DNA of 64,000 bases, taken from Chitinophaga sp. Cy-1792. GTDB taxonomy: Bacteria > Bacteroidota > Bacteroidia > Chitinophagales > Chitinophagaceae. A program made the position numbers and the translations under genes. Below, piece by piece: positions 56,125-64,000 of the stretch. The notes beneath the pieces are model-generated. The model saw only the letters and a list, made by a program, of their open reading frames with translations, had not been told where the DNA came from and searched no databases. Position 1 is the first letter of the stretch. Each line of letters starts with the position of its first letter. Where the stretch lies: the NCBI RefSeq assembly GCF_011752935.1, contig NZ_VWWO01000002.1:434001-498000 (forward strand), written 5' to 3'.

Positions 56125-56709
56125 ATGAAGAATAAACACAGGGTCATTACAATTACAGTTATTCTATTTTGTTTACTATTGTTCTATCTGACACATATTG
56201 CTGGATGGATGACCTTCTACCCGAATACAGATACGCAGACAGCGTTTTTAAATAATACAATCGTTTCCCGCGAGCAGTATACGAAGGATAGTAATCAGAT
56301 TATACAGCAATTAAGAAAGAAATTATTGGCGCATAAAGGCTTTTTTGAAGGTACTGCATATGATGATGAAACGCAGCTGATTATTGATAGTATCCTTTAT
56401 AGTCCGGATTTTAAAAAACTGGGGATACTGCTCATTGCCCAAAATCCTGAAAGTAAGCAAATACTACCTGATAAGAGATATGTGTGGTACTATAATGCTA
56501 CCTGCTTTTTAGCCATCAGGGAGGGAGATACCCTCCGGGTAAAATTTATAGGGCCAGGTTTTACCAATTCCCATGATAGGAAAGCATTGTCCGATATACT
56601 GAGACAGGAGGTTTTCAGAAATTTTGCCAGGAATTCTACTCATAAGTATAACCTGAATGATACACGTTTCTGGGCTTCCGATTTTTTTAATGATCAATTT
56701 AATCAATAA
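56125..56709 (+). CDS. membrane-anchored protein of unknown function
   Basis: The 194-residue protein has one hydrophobic N-terminal span (about 9-28, ITVILFCLLLFYLTHIAGW) followed by a soluble domain, with no lipobox or catalytic motif that I recognise. The ATG is immediately before the lysine-rich signal start (MKNKHR). The soluble part contains a strand-rich stretch with LGILLIAQNPESKQ and WYYNATCFLAIREGD. It stands alone, 150 bases before the lipase gene. Confidence 0.55.
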   Translation: MKNKHRVITITVILFCLLLFYLTHIAGWMTFYPNTDTQTAFLNNTIVSREQYTKDSNQIIQQLRKKLLAHKGFFEGTAYDDETQLIIDSILYSPDFKKLGILLIAQNPESKQILPDKRYVWYYNATCFLAIREGDTLRVKFIGPGFTNSHDRKALSDILRQEVFRNFARNSTHKYNLNDTRFWASDFFNDQFNQ

Positions 56710-56762
56710 CAGTTCTTATTGTCTTCTCCGTTACTGATGTTTGTTAATTTTTTTTATAAATG

Positions 56763-56775
56763 TTCGGAATCCGAA
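56763..56775. promoter_or_regulatory. small palindrome upstream of the lipase gene
   Basis: TTCGGA, one base, TCCGAA forms a perfect 6-bp inverted repeat about 87 bases before the lipase ATG. The size suits a dimeric regulator site, but there is no independent support. Confidence 0.3.
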
Positions 56776-56861
56776 TTATTTACCTAATTTCCATCCCGCG
56801 AACTAGATAAGAATACATATTTCCCCCAAACTTGTTTTTTTAACTTCAAAAAACCATAACT

Positions 56862-57884
56862 ATGAGTATCCCAAAAGAAAATGTGGATGCGGCAAAACTT
56901 GCCGTAACCCTCTGTAATTTAGTGTCTGATTTTAATCCTGTTAAAAATATTTCTAAGATCGCTCCTGAATGGAACGTTACTTGGTCAGGCGGTGAGCCTT
57001 CTGACCCCAACTACTGCATGCTGGTTTATCTGAATGGAACAGATACCTATGGGCTTGTATTCAGGGGGTCTGTCATGGAAAAAGGGGTATTCACCAAGTG
57101 GGATGAGATTTCTGACTGGGTGCTGGAAGACCTGAATGACGAAATGGTTTACTGGCCTTACCATTATGGCGTTCTGAAATTTGACATTGCTGATATGCCT
57201 TGCGTAGGTGCTGGTTCTCTTATTGCGCTGACCAATATCCTGAAAATGGTGGATAAACCAACCAGAGCTCCACTTTTGACTGCATTAACATCGCTTCAAA
57301 ATATGGGATTTAAATTAATCATTACAGGACACAGTCTTGGTGGTAATCTAGCCAAAGTTTATACTTCGTATTTGTTTAGGGCATTGCCTCAACTGGCACA
57401 AGAGAAAGTCAGACTGTGTACCTTTGCGGCGCCTGCATCCGGCAATCAGGCGTTTATGGATGATCTAAACAAAAAAATTGGGGGTAACCAGGTTCATTAT
57501 CAGAATAAGTATGACATTGTTCCTGGATTCCCTACCGCAGAGGGAATTGCAGCGGCAGGTCTCCTGTATAATCCAAGCCCTGCTGCCGATAAAATAATAG
57601 CTGTAGATGGTACAGATATAACACTGAAAGCAGTTTTAATGGATTTGGGAAATAAATTCGGAAAACTAGGTTATAAAGAACCTAACAAAGAATACATTCA
57701 ACAATTTCCGGAAGTACTGGATCCCAAATGGCTGGACTCTAAGAATATAGGTGATGATTTCGGCTCCTGGAAAGGGCAGGTAGAATATCAACATCAGCTT
57801 TTTAACTATGCAGGTTATCTTGGCGTAACACTGAATCCTATTCAGCAGCCTAGTCAGGTTTCTATGCCCTTGGAAATGAATTGA
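56862..57884 (+). CDS. class 3 lipase family protein
   Basis: The 340-residue protein shows the lipase class 3 alpha/beta-hydrolase pattern. The strand YGLVFRGSV (about 65-73) precedes the oxyanion region. The nucleophile elbow is ITGHSLGGNLAKVY (about 159-172, Ser in GHSLG), and an Asp follows in YQNKYDIVPGFP (about 220). The late His is probably in the YQHQLFNYAG stretch. It has no signal peptide, so it may act in the cytosol or be exported by another route. A terminator follows. Confidence 0.82.
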   Translation: MSIPKENVDAAKLAVTLCNLVSDFNPVKNISKIAPEWNVTWSGGEPSDPNYCMLVYLNGTDTYGLVFRGSVMEKGVFTKWDEISDWVLEDLNDEMVYWPYHYGVLKFDIADMPCVGAGSLIALTNILKMVDKPTRAPLLTALTSLQNMGFKLIITGHSLGGNLAKVYTSYLFRALPQLAQEKVRLCTFAAPASGNQAFMDDLNKKIGGNQVHYQNKYDIVPGFPTAEGIAAAGLLYNPSPAADKIIAVDGTDITLKAVLMDLGNKFGKLGYKEPNKEYIQQFPEVLDPKWLDSKNIGDDFGSWKGQVEYQHQLFNYAGYLGVTLNPIQQPSQVSMPLEMN

Positions 57885-57892
57885 TAAAATCA

Positions 57893-57930
57893 AAGGCGTC
57901 TGCTGTCATTCCCGGCGGCAGACGTCTTTT
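57893..57930. terminator. hairpin terminator between convergent genes
   Basis: AAGGCGTCTGCTG (57893-57905) pairs with CGGCAGACGTCTT (57916-57928) with wobbles, followed by TT. It can serve both the lipase gene and the convergent hydrolase gene. Confidence 0.8.
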
Positions 57931-57949
57931 ACTCCAAAGCCTGAAATGC

Positions 57950-58747
57950 TTATGAAAGAAAATCTATGACCAGCTTATTAAATTCCTCTTTTCTTTCCAC
58001 ATTAGATAAATGAACTGCCGGTAAAATCACCAGTTGTGATTTGGCAATGGTAGCAGCCATCTGCTCACTATGTTCAGGAAGGGTAACCGTATCATCTTTT
58101 CCCGCTATGATCAAAGTAGGATGTTGTATTAGTCCTGCTGTTTTTCTAAGGTCGCCATCCCTCACCGCAGCAAATGACCCTGCAAGCCCCTGTGGGGTAA
58201 TTGAGCTGGCCATCTGATAAAATTCATCTACCACTTCCGGTTGTGTTGCCATCATATCTTTAGGAAACCAGTTGCCGATAAATGTTTTTGCAAAACCTTC
58301 TATAGGAGCGCCTTCACGCAGTGCATTGATGTTATTGTTAAATCCTGTGGATGGGCCAAGATAGGAAGATGTATTGGCCAGTATCAGTTTATTGATGCGC
58401 TCAGGGTAATGGATGGCCAGGTACTGACCAATAAAACCACCCATGGAAAGGCCCAGGAAGTCGACCTTTTCAAGATGCAAGTGATCTAGTAATTCTATCA
58501 CATCTCCTGCAAAACGGCTCATGGAATAATCTCCTGCCGGCGCATCTGAAGCGCCATTGCCCCTGGTATCAAATCGCAGTACCCTGAAATGCCTGGTGAA
58601 TTCCGGGATCTGTACATCCCACATATGATAATCTGTAGCAATGGAGTTGGATAATACCAGAACCGGTTTGTTTTCTTCTCCGTCAAAACGCCAGGCAATT
58701 TTTACGCCGTCTTCCGTGCTGAAGTATTGTTGTTGTGCTGTTGTCAT
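57950..58747 (-). CDS. alpha/beta hydrolase, 3-oxoadipate enol-lactonase-like
   Basis: The 265-residue cytosolic protein has the PcaD-like pattern: GVKIAWRFDGEENKPVLVLSNS as opening, the oxyanion strand, and the nucleophile elbow GLSMGGFIGQYLA (about residues 98-110, Ser in GLSMGG). The late Asp lies in IIAGKDDTVTLPEHS and the His in LPAVHLSNVERKEEF. PcaD hydrolyses beta-ketoadipate enol-lactone in aromatic catabolism. No other pca gene is nearby, so the substrate may be different. The alpha/beta-hydrolase call is firm. Confidence 0.82.
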   Translation of the reverse strand: MTTAQQQYFSTEDGVKIAWRFDGEENKPVLVLSNSIATDYHMWDVQIPEFTRHFRVLRFDTRGNGASDAPAGDYSMSRFAGDVIELLDHLHLEKVDFLGLSMGGFIGQYLAIHYPERINKLILANTSSYLGPSTGFNNNINALREGAPIEGFAKTFIGNWFPKDMMATQPEVVDEFYQMASSITPQGLAGSFAAVRDGDLRKTAGLIQHPTLIIAGKDDTVTLPEHSEQMAATIAKSQLVILPAVHLSNVERKEEFNKLVIDFLS

Positions 58748-59106
58748 GATCTTTAGTATTTAATTGATGATGACAAAAGTACTTACTGCTCCAAAGGCAT
58801 AAAAGGTACAAATCAGGGTTTCTCAGGTAAGATTAAAGGAAAGGGCTGCATCTGTATGAAAATCAGTAGATATTTATTTAAAAGATGCGTTTATCCATTA
58901 CTGTTGTACAATGGATTTATGTTATTGTAGATTTTTATAATGTTAGAACAAAAATTACTAATCGTTGTTTCAGTAACCAGGCGCCGGTATCCGAAAATAA
59001 TATCGTGTAGCCGTTCTCTCCTTCCTATCGCTTAACAACAATAGCATTACATCAATCTTATTGCCCACAACGGTAATAGCTGTTTCAAACAGAAAACTGA
59101 TGTAAT
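58748..59106. other. intergenic region with structured leader
   Basis: These 359 bases separate divergent genes. The right end contains the inverted-repeat leader at 59046-59106. The rest shows no ORF and no exact housekeeping promoter match. Confidence 0.5.
59046..59106 (+). promoter_or_regulatory. possible three-way-junction RNA leader abutting the start codon
   Basis: ATTACATCA (59046-59054) is the exact reverse complement of TGATGTAAT (59098-59106), which ends at the base before the ATG. Inside this closing stem, ATTGCC (59060-59065) can pair with GGTAAT (59072-59077, one wobble). CTGTTT (59080-59085) can pair with AAACAG (59087-59092) around one base, or four pairs with a 5-base loop. 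The fold would control access to the DUF6515 start codon. It could equally be an operator. No known riboswitch class was recognised. Confidence 0.4.
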
Positions 59107-60015
59107 ATGAACCCAAATAGAATTTTAAACCTCTTTATCGCTGCTGCGGTACTGTTTTGCAGCCTCAACTTCTCTAATGCAAGTTATGCCCAGTTACGCC
59201 GCGGAAATAATGAACGCCCGGCAGAAAACCGTGTGGAGCAACGCCGGAACCAGGGGGCTCAACGGAATAATGGCAATATCAGGAATAACAACCCCAACAA
59301 TGAAAACAGACCCATTCAGCAAAATAATACGAATCGTGTCGGAAATGGTAACACCGTCAATCGTAATAATAACACCATCAACCAGAATAATAACAGGGTC
59401 AACAATGCCCATAACAACAATGTCAATATCAATATCGACAACAGCCATGATGTGAATGTTGTCAATAACAGGAATACGGTTGTCCGCCGGAATGACCTGA
59501 GCTATTATCACCGCCCGCCATACGTTTACGGTGGCAGAAGGTACTATGCCGTGAATCCTTATTTCTATCATCCGTTTCACCCGTTTACATGGGGCCCGGT
59601 ATGGCATCCATGGGGCTTTTTCATCGCCACATTAGCTACTACCGCTATCGCAGTTACTGTTGCCAGCAAACAATATCACTATAACCAGGGTGTCTGGTAT
59701 GCGCCTTCCAGTGGAGGCTATACGGTGGTGTCGGCGCCTGTCGGCGGCACGGTAGCCACACTCCCTACCGGATATGAAACGGTAGTCGTCAATAATACTA
59801 CCAACTATTACTATGGCGGCTCCTACTATGAAAAGGCGGGGACCCAGTATAAAGTGGTGGCGCCACCTGCCGGCGCTGTCGTTACCAATCTTCCTCAAGG
59901 CGGAAAAGAAGTGAAAATCGGTAATCAGACCTACGTACAGGTGGGCGATACCTATTATCAGCCGGTACAGGTAAGTGGAAAGTCTAAATATGAAGTGGTG
60001 CAGGTAGAATCCTGA
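59107..60015 (+). CDS. Asn-rich secreted DUF6515-type protein
   Basis: The 302-residue protein has a signal peptide (cleavage after SYAQ, about residue 30). A low-complexity Asn/Arg-rich region follows (about 35-130), with NNNT, NQNN and NNVN runs. Then comes a Tyr/His/Pro-rich stretch (about 138-175) and a hydrophobic segment (about 177-193). The C-terminal beta-repeat (about 200-300) alternates GTVATLPTGYETVVV and GAVVTNLPQGGKEVKI with YYYGGSYYEK and YVQVGDTYYQPV. This C-terminal pattern resembles DUF6515. It is probably an envelope or surface protein of unknown function. A structured leader precedes it. Confidence 0.7.
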   Translation: MNPNRILNLFIAAAVLFCSLNFSNASYAQLRRGNNERPAENRVEQRRNQGAQRNNGNIRNNNPNNENRPIQQNNTNRVGNGNTVNRNNNTINQNNNRVNNAHNNNVNINIDNSHDVNVVNNRNTVVRRNDLSYYHRPPYVYGGRRYYAVNPYFYHPFHPFTWGPVWHPWGFFIATLATTAIAVTVASKQYHYNQGVWYAPSSGGYTVVSAPVGGTVATLPTGYETVVVNNTTNYYYGGSYYEKAGTQYKVVAPPAGAVVTNLPQGGKEVKIGNQTYVQVGDTYYQPVQVSGKSKYEVVQVES

Positions 60016-60077
60016 TGTCTCATGCCATTTAACCTATTCGTTCCGTATTCCATTTTGTGAGATCAAAACTAAATGAT

Positions 60078-61694
60078 ATGAAAAAAAGGGTAATTGTATG
60101 GATGCTTTCCGCTGTGGGCATCCTGACCTTTGAGCAAGCTGCTGCACAAAAAAAAGAGCATCCTAAAAAGCCAAACATCATTATGATTATCTCCGATGAT
60201 ACCGGCTGGGGCGACTTAGGCGTATATGGCGGCGGTGTCGGGCGAGGTATGCCAACACCCAACCTGGACCGTATGGCCAAAGAAGGAATGCAATTCTGGG
60301 ACTTCTACGGGCAGCCCAGCTGTACCCCGGGAAGGGCCGCGATGATCACGGGCCGTATTCCTAACCGCAGCGGTATGACTACCGTAGCCTTCCAGGGCCA
60401 GGGCGGCGGGTTGCCAGCCCCTGAATGGACACTGGCCTCTGTTCTCAAAAAAGCGAATTATAAAACCTATTTCTCCGGAAAATGGCACCTCGGAGAAGCA
60501 GACTATGCAATGCCTACCGCCCATGGTTTCGATAAAATGCAAAACGTGGTATTGTATCACCTGAATGCATATACGTATGCCTTCCCTTCCTGGAACCCTG
60601 AAATGAGTCCGGAAATGATGGCGTTCTTCCAGAAAGTGACTACTGGAGTATTGGAAGGGGAAGCAGGCGGTAAAGCAAGGGAAGTTACCAAAGTAACACC
60701 CGAAAATATCGGTGAGCTGGATATGATGATGACAGATAATGTGCTGAAACAACTGGACGAATACGCCAAAGGCTCCGGGCCATTTTTTATGTGCATTAAC
60801 TTCGCCAAAAATCACCAGCCCAATCTTCCTTCCAAACAATTTACAGGTAAATCTCCCGGTAAAAGCAAATACTCGGATTGCGTAGTGGAAATGGATTATA
60901 ACGTAGGTAGAATCATGGATGAGATCCGTAAACTTAACATCGGTGAAAATACATTTGTCATCTACACGGTAGATAATGGTGCATGGCAGGATGTGCATCC
61001 AGATGCGGGTTATACACCATTCCGCGGTTCCAAAGGTACCGACAGGGAAGGTGGTAGCCGCGTACCAGCTATTGCATGGTGGCCGGGTCAGATACAGGCA
61101 GGCAGCGATAGTCACGATATCGTTGGTGGCCTCGATCTCATGGCTACATTCGCCAGCTTCGCCGGTATACCTTTACCTACTGCCGACAGAGAAGGCAAGC
61201 CAATGGTCTTCGACAGCTATGATATGTCCAATGTCTTATTCAAAGAAGGCAAACCATTGCGCGACCGCTGGTTTTACTTTACTGAATCTGAACTTACCCC
61301 CGGCGCTGCCCGTGTAGGAAGATGGAAAGCTGTTTTCAATACCCGTGGCGATAACGGCGCTCAGGCTGGTAGCGATATGCCGGGCCAGCAATTGGGATGG
61401 AGAGGCGATGAACGCTATGTAGCTACAGTTCCCGCTGTATATGATTTATGGGCTGACCCCCAGGAGAGATATGATATTTTTATGAACAGCTACACAGAAA
61501 AGACCTGGACAATTTCCATCTTCAATAAAGCTATCCAGGATCTAATGCAAACATATATCAAATATCCGCCAAGGCCATTACAGAGTGAAGGCTATTCCGG
61601 ACCAATGGAAATCAATAAATTCCGCACTATACAAGAAGCTAAAAAATATATGGATGCCAAAGGCATCAAACTCCCTGATGAATTAAATAAATAA
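60078..61694 (+). CDS. S1 family sulfatase (arylsulfatase-like)
   Basis: The 538-residue protein has a signal peptide (cleavage after EQAAAQ, about residue 23). It carries the sulfatase formylglycine motif CTPGR, with Cys82 as the residue to be modified. Metal ligands appear in IISDDTGWGDLG (about 36-47) and YTVDNGAW. It hydrolyses a sulfate ester in the periplasm after Cys82 is oxidised by an anaerobic or FGE-type maturase encoded elsewhere. ATG 60078 is chosen. A GTG at 60057 would add seven residues before the signal peptide. A terminator and a porin gene follow. Confidence 0.9.
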   Translation: MKKRVIVWMLSAVGILTFEQAAAQKKEHPKKPNIIMIISDDTGWGDLGVYGGGVGRGMPTPNLDRMAKEGMQFWDFYGQPSCTPGRAAMITGRIPNRSGMTTVAFQGQGGGLPAPEWTLASVLKKANYKTYFSGKWHLGEADYAMPTAHGFDKMQNVVLYHLNAYTYAFPSWNPEMSPEMMAFFQKVTTGVLEGEAGGKAREVTKVTPENIGELDMMMTDNVLKQLDEYAKGSGPFFMCINFAKNHQPNLPSKQFTGKSPGKSKYSDCVVEMDYNVGRIMDEIRKLNIGENTFVIYTVDNGAWQDVHPDAGYTPFRGSKGTDREGGSRVPAIAWWPGQIQAGSDSHDIVGGLDLMATFASFAGIPLPTADREGKPMVFDSYDMSNVLFKEGKPLRDRWFYFTESELTPGAARVGRWKAVFNTRGDNGAQAGSDMPGQQLGWRGDERYVATVPAVYDLWADPQERYDIFMNSYTEKTWTISIFNKAIQDLMQTYIKYPPRPLQSEGYSGPMEINKFRTIQEAKKYMDAKGIKLPDELNK

Positions 61695-61717
61695 CGTAAT
61701 TAATCAGTGATAGGGCC

Positions 61718-61758
61718 ACCTGCCGTTTGCTATCTGGTTTAGCTGCGGCAGGTTTTTT
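61718..61758 (+). terminator. terminator after the sulfatase gene
   Basis: ACCTGCCG (61718-61725) pairs with CGGCAGGT (61746-61753), followed by TTTTTT. The loop is 20 bases. It separates the sulfatase and porin transcripts. Confidence 0.82.
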
Positions 61759-61907
61759 AATGCTACCCCTCTTCCCGGGAAATAAAAGCAAATCAACAAT
61801 TCCGATACAGAATTGTTATCGGTTAGATGATAGTGAGCTGTGTGCCTGGCTTCCTCCCATGAGAGGTGTAGCTGTAATTATTTCCACTCCACAGAAAAAG
61901 AAGTTTT

Positions 61908-63131
61908 ATGTTGAAAAACTCCTCCGGTGGAAAAACCGGTAAACTCTTCTGTCTGACCGTATTTTGCCTGATGAGTAAACATGCTGCTGCACAGTATATT
62001 TTATCAGATACTACCAAAAAAGTCTCTGCAGTATATGGTGATAAAGGATTTGAATTCCGTACCAGGGATGATAAATTTCTGTTGCAGATACAAAGCCGCC
62101 TGCAGTTTCGCTTCGCTACGCCTGAAGACCAGGACCCCGTGACCTACGACGATTACTTCGGCGAGCATAAAACCGTCCTTAAAATCAACAGAGCCAGGTT
62201 GAAAGTTGGCGGACACGCCTTCAAGCCATGGCTGAAATACTATTGGGAGTATGAGCTGAGCCAGTCTAACCTGCTCAACTTTACTATCATGATAGAAAAG
62301 TGGGACTGGCTTAAATTCCAGGTAGGTCAGTTTAAAGTAGAATATAGCAGGGAGAGAAGGATCAGCAGCGGTGAACAGCAACTGGCCGACAGATCGATTA
62401 TCAACAGGGAATTTACGGTAGACCGACAGCAGGGAGCGGAAATTTACGGCAGGCTAAAAGGTAAGGGCCTGGCCGATTTCAACTACTACCTGGGTGCTTT
62501 CACCGGTACCGGCCGTGGGTCTACACAGAATGATGATAATCACCTGATGTATTTTGGCCGTGTACAGTGGAACTTTACCGGCCGTTACCTGGATTTTGAA
62601 GGCAGCGATACCGAAATACATGAACATCCTGCTGGTGTGCTGGCGATCAATGGTGTTACCAACCAGAGCCCCTATACACGGTTCTCTCAGGCTGGCGGCG
62701 GGTACCTGGAAGGGTATGAAAATGGAAAACCCGGGCAATACCGCGTGAACCAGGCCAACGTTGAAACAGCGTTTATGCTCAAGGGTTTTAGCTGGCAGTC
62801 GGAAGTACATGTGAAGGAAATCATCGACAAATTAAATAACAACGAAACCAATACCTTACGCGGATATTATGTGCAGGCAGGCTACTTCTTCCATCAGGCT
62901 TTCACCTGGTGGCCGGCGCCGCTGGAAGTGGCCTACAGGAATGCAGGTTATTTCCCTAACAGCGAAGCAGACCAGACGAAGAAGAGAGAAAACACAGTGG
63001 CCGCCAACTGGTTTTTCCACGGACATAAAAACAAAATCACGGCCGAAGGCAGTTTCTTTAACTACGATAAAACAGGTGGGATTCCCGCTACTGAATGGCG
63101 GTTCAGGCTACAGTGGGATATCTCCCTGTAA
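61908..63131 (+). CDS. outer membrane porin, OprP/OprO-like
   Basis: The 407-residue protein has a signal-like N-terminus (about 1-30, LFCLTVFCLMSKHAAAQ) and then beta strands with alternating aromatic residues throughout. The opening FEFRTRDDKFLLQIQSRLQFRF, shown only as position about 45-66, the strand INRARLKVGGHAF and the end WRFRLQWDISL fit the phosphate-selective porin family. It forms an outer membrane channel, perhaps for sulfate, phosphate or substrate fragments released by neighbouring sulfatases. It lies between two sulfatase genes and ends at a bidirectional terminator. Confidence 0.82.
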   Translation: MLKNSSGGKTGKLFCLTVFCLMSKHAAAQYILSDTTKKVSAVYGDKGFEFRTRDDKFLLQIQSRLQFRFATPEDQDPVTYDDYFGEHKTVLKINRARLKVGGHAFKPWLKYYWEYELSQSNLLNFTIMIEKWDWLKFQVGQFKVEYSRERRISSGEQQLADRSIINREFTVDRQQGAEIYGRLKGKGLADFNYYLGAFTGTGRGSTQNDDNHLMYFGRVQWNFTGRYLDFEGSDTEIHEHPAGVLAINGVTNQSPYTRFSQAGGGYLEGYENGKPGQYRVNQANVETAFMLKGFSWQSEVHVKEIIDKLNNNETNTLRGYYVQAGYFFHQAFTWWPAPLEVAYRNAGYFPNSEADQTKKRENTVAANWFFHGHKNKITAEGSFFNYDKTGGIPATEWRFRLQWDISL

Positions 63132-63152
63132 TTCCTCTTGCTGCAAAATCGA

Positions 63153-63184
63153 AAAAGGGTCTCTACAAGTGTAGAGGCCCTTTT
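63153..63184. terminator. bidirectional terminator between porin and second sulfatase
   Basis: AAAAGGGTCTCTAC (63153-63166) pairs with GTAGAGGCCCTTTT (63171-63184) with one wobble and a 4-base loop. A-rich and T-rich flanks suit both strands. Confidence 0.88.
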
Positions 63185-63212
63185 CTTTTGATCCATATTA
63201 TACCGAACGATA

Positions 63213-64000
63213 TCAGTCTCTTTGCATTGCACGTTGTGCTTCTTTGTTGAGGTCACTATATTCCTGCTTGCCAACGGAAACGCCTACACCGAGAATGTTT
63301 CCACCCTTGAAGTTGCCAGGGCTTTTATATTCCTCGCTGACGGCATCGCCGCTGTCATAGCCCACACAGAGGCCGTCTCCGGCCAGCGTGAACTTGCCGG
63401 GCTGCGTTTTCATCGGGCCTTCTGCCACTACTTTGTTGTTGATATAAAGTTTGGTTTTACCTATCTGCTCGCCATGTTCGCCGGTACTTTCACGGGTGAA
63501 CTCCATGCCCAGCGTGTATTTACCAGGTTTAAGGGTGATGTTGGAAATGAATTTCTGTTCAGGCTTTATACCAAGGAAATTATAAACATAATACAGCTTA
63601 TTATTTTTGATAAACAGGCTATGACCGCCAAAACGTGAGCCATGCGCGAAAATCACGCCGCTGGCGTTGGCGCTTTTAATATCTACGTCGGCCAGTATTT
63701 TATAGGACCTGCCTCGTACACTGACGGCCACGCCTTCAGGAACCGGCGCTGTTCCCGGGTAATAGACATACAGGTCACGAGGCGCTTCTTCAGCAGGCCT
63801 TTCAATGCCTAATTGCTCTACTGCTGTTCTGTCGTCCAGTGGTAATACCAGGTTTTTCTCTGCTTCATCCATCCACAGGCTGACCAGATGTTTGAGTTTA
63901 TCAGGATATTCTTTGGCGAGATTTTTTGATTCAGATCTGTCTGCATCTACATGGTATAATTCCCATTCATCCTGGTCGAAGTGTCCTTTGCCGGTGAGTG
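63213..64000 (-). CDS. second arylsulfatase, C-terminal part only
   Basis: The frame is open from the right window edge to the stop at 63213, giving about 262 residues without the N-terminus. It begins with HFDQDEWELYHVDADRSES and KNLAKEYPDKLKHLVSLW, the standard C-terminal linker of arylsulfatases. A beta-rich domain of about 190 residues follows (about 75-260), with DIKSANASGVIFAHGSRFGG. A shorter frame from the ATG at 63872 would cut through the sulfatase linker and is not the true start. The active-site CxPxR lies outside the window. It is convergent with the porin gene. Confidence 0.85.
   Translation of the reverse strand, partial: LTGKGHFDQDEWELYHVDADRSESKNLAKEYPDKLKHLVSLWMDEAEKNLVLPLDDRTAVEQLGIERPAEEAPRDLYVYYPGTAPVPEGVAVSVRGRSYKILADVDIKSANASGVIFAHGSRFGGHSLFIKNNKLYYVYNFLGIKPEQKFISNITLKPGKYTLGMEFTRESTGEHGEQIGKTKLYINNKVVAEGPMKTQPGKFTLAGDGLCVGYDSGDAVSEEYKSPGNFKGGNILGVGVSVGKQEYSDLNKEAQRAMQRD

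Noticed and set aside
59200..59470. Short repeating AAT/AAC units resembling a tandem or CRISPR-like repeat
   Set aside because: The units are codon-level low complexity without fixed repeat and spacer length.
59177..59607. Overlapping frames on both strands rich in Ile, Met or Val
   Set aside because: They are shadows of the AAT/AAC-rich Asn tract of the DUF6515-type gene. The repeat composition keeps other frames open.
60216..61115. 299-residue minus-strand frame
   Set aside because: It is antisense to the sulfatase, which has the CTPGR motif and a signal peptide.

Overview
The window looks like a chromosomal segment of a Bacteroidota species, most likely a Chitinophaga-like member of the Chitinophagaceae. 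The basis is three SusC/SusD pairs, two ECF-sigma/FecR pairs, TlpA/DUF4369 thioredoxins, DUF3667 and DUF6515 proteins, and a tRNA promoter that matches the Bacteroidota TTTG-N19-TAnnTTTG consensus exactly. The genus is inferred from gene content and style, not from a marker gene. No rRNA, CRISPR array, integrase or transposase was seen.

Layout. 1-6151: the end of a Nudix hydrolase, a TonB-dependent receptor-like barrel protein, small proteins of unknown function, a GNAT acetyltransferase, and a lone N-terminal domain of a long RluA-type pseudouridine synthase. 6554-8122: a HEPN-fold protein followed by two genes carrying three copies of an unrecognised domain, with a recent 110-bp duplication. 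8259-22490: a VOC protein and a Prc-type protease, then an ECF-sigma/FecR/SusC/SusD locus with a degenerate metallopeptidase-like lipoprotein and three thioredoxin-fold proteins. Three genes here (protease, FecR, second thioredoxin) share an upstream element with identical spacing, so they look like one regulon. 22545-26430: a LuxR-type regulator, a DUF3667 protein, a fatty acid desaturase and an LpxL-type acyltransferase.

26743-29644: tRNA-Lys followed by an AT-rich two-gene cassette, an ATPase with a TOPRIM-like C-terminus and a D12-class adenine methyltransferase. It is probably a phage-defence module. 29901-35624: secreted or envelope hydrolases (S41 peptidase, esterase, aspartyl protease) and a DJ-1/PfpI-like protein. 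36128-55741: a xylan utilisation locus, all on the plus strand: GH43-CBM6, a GH43-GH10 fusion, ECF sigma, FecR, SusC (STN type), SusD, a second plug-only SusC, a second SusD, a DUF1735/DUF5627-type lipoprotein, and a GH10 xylanase with carbohydrate-binding modules inserted in the catalytic domain. The inferred flow is: surface GH10 cuts xylan, SusD/SusC import the oligosaccharides, and periplasmic GH43/GH10 enzymes finish them. The STN-type SusC would signal through FecR to the sigma factor.

56125-64000: a lipase, an enol-lactonase-like hydrolase, an Asn-rich DUF6515 protein preceded by a possible structured RNA leader, and a sulfatase, porin and second sulfatase. Strong hairpin terminators lie between most convergent gene pairs. 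Coordinates were read by eye. Functions rest on motif and family recognition without database searches.
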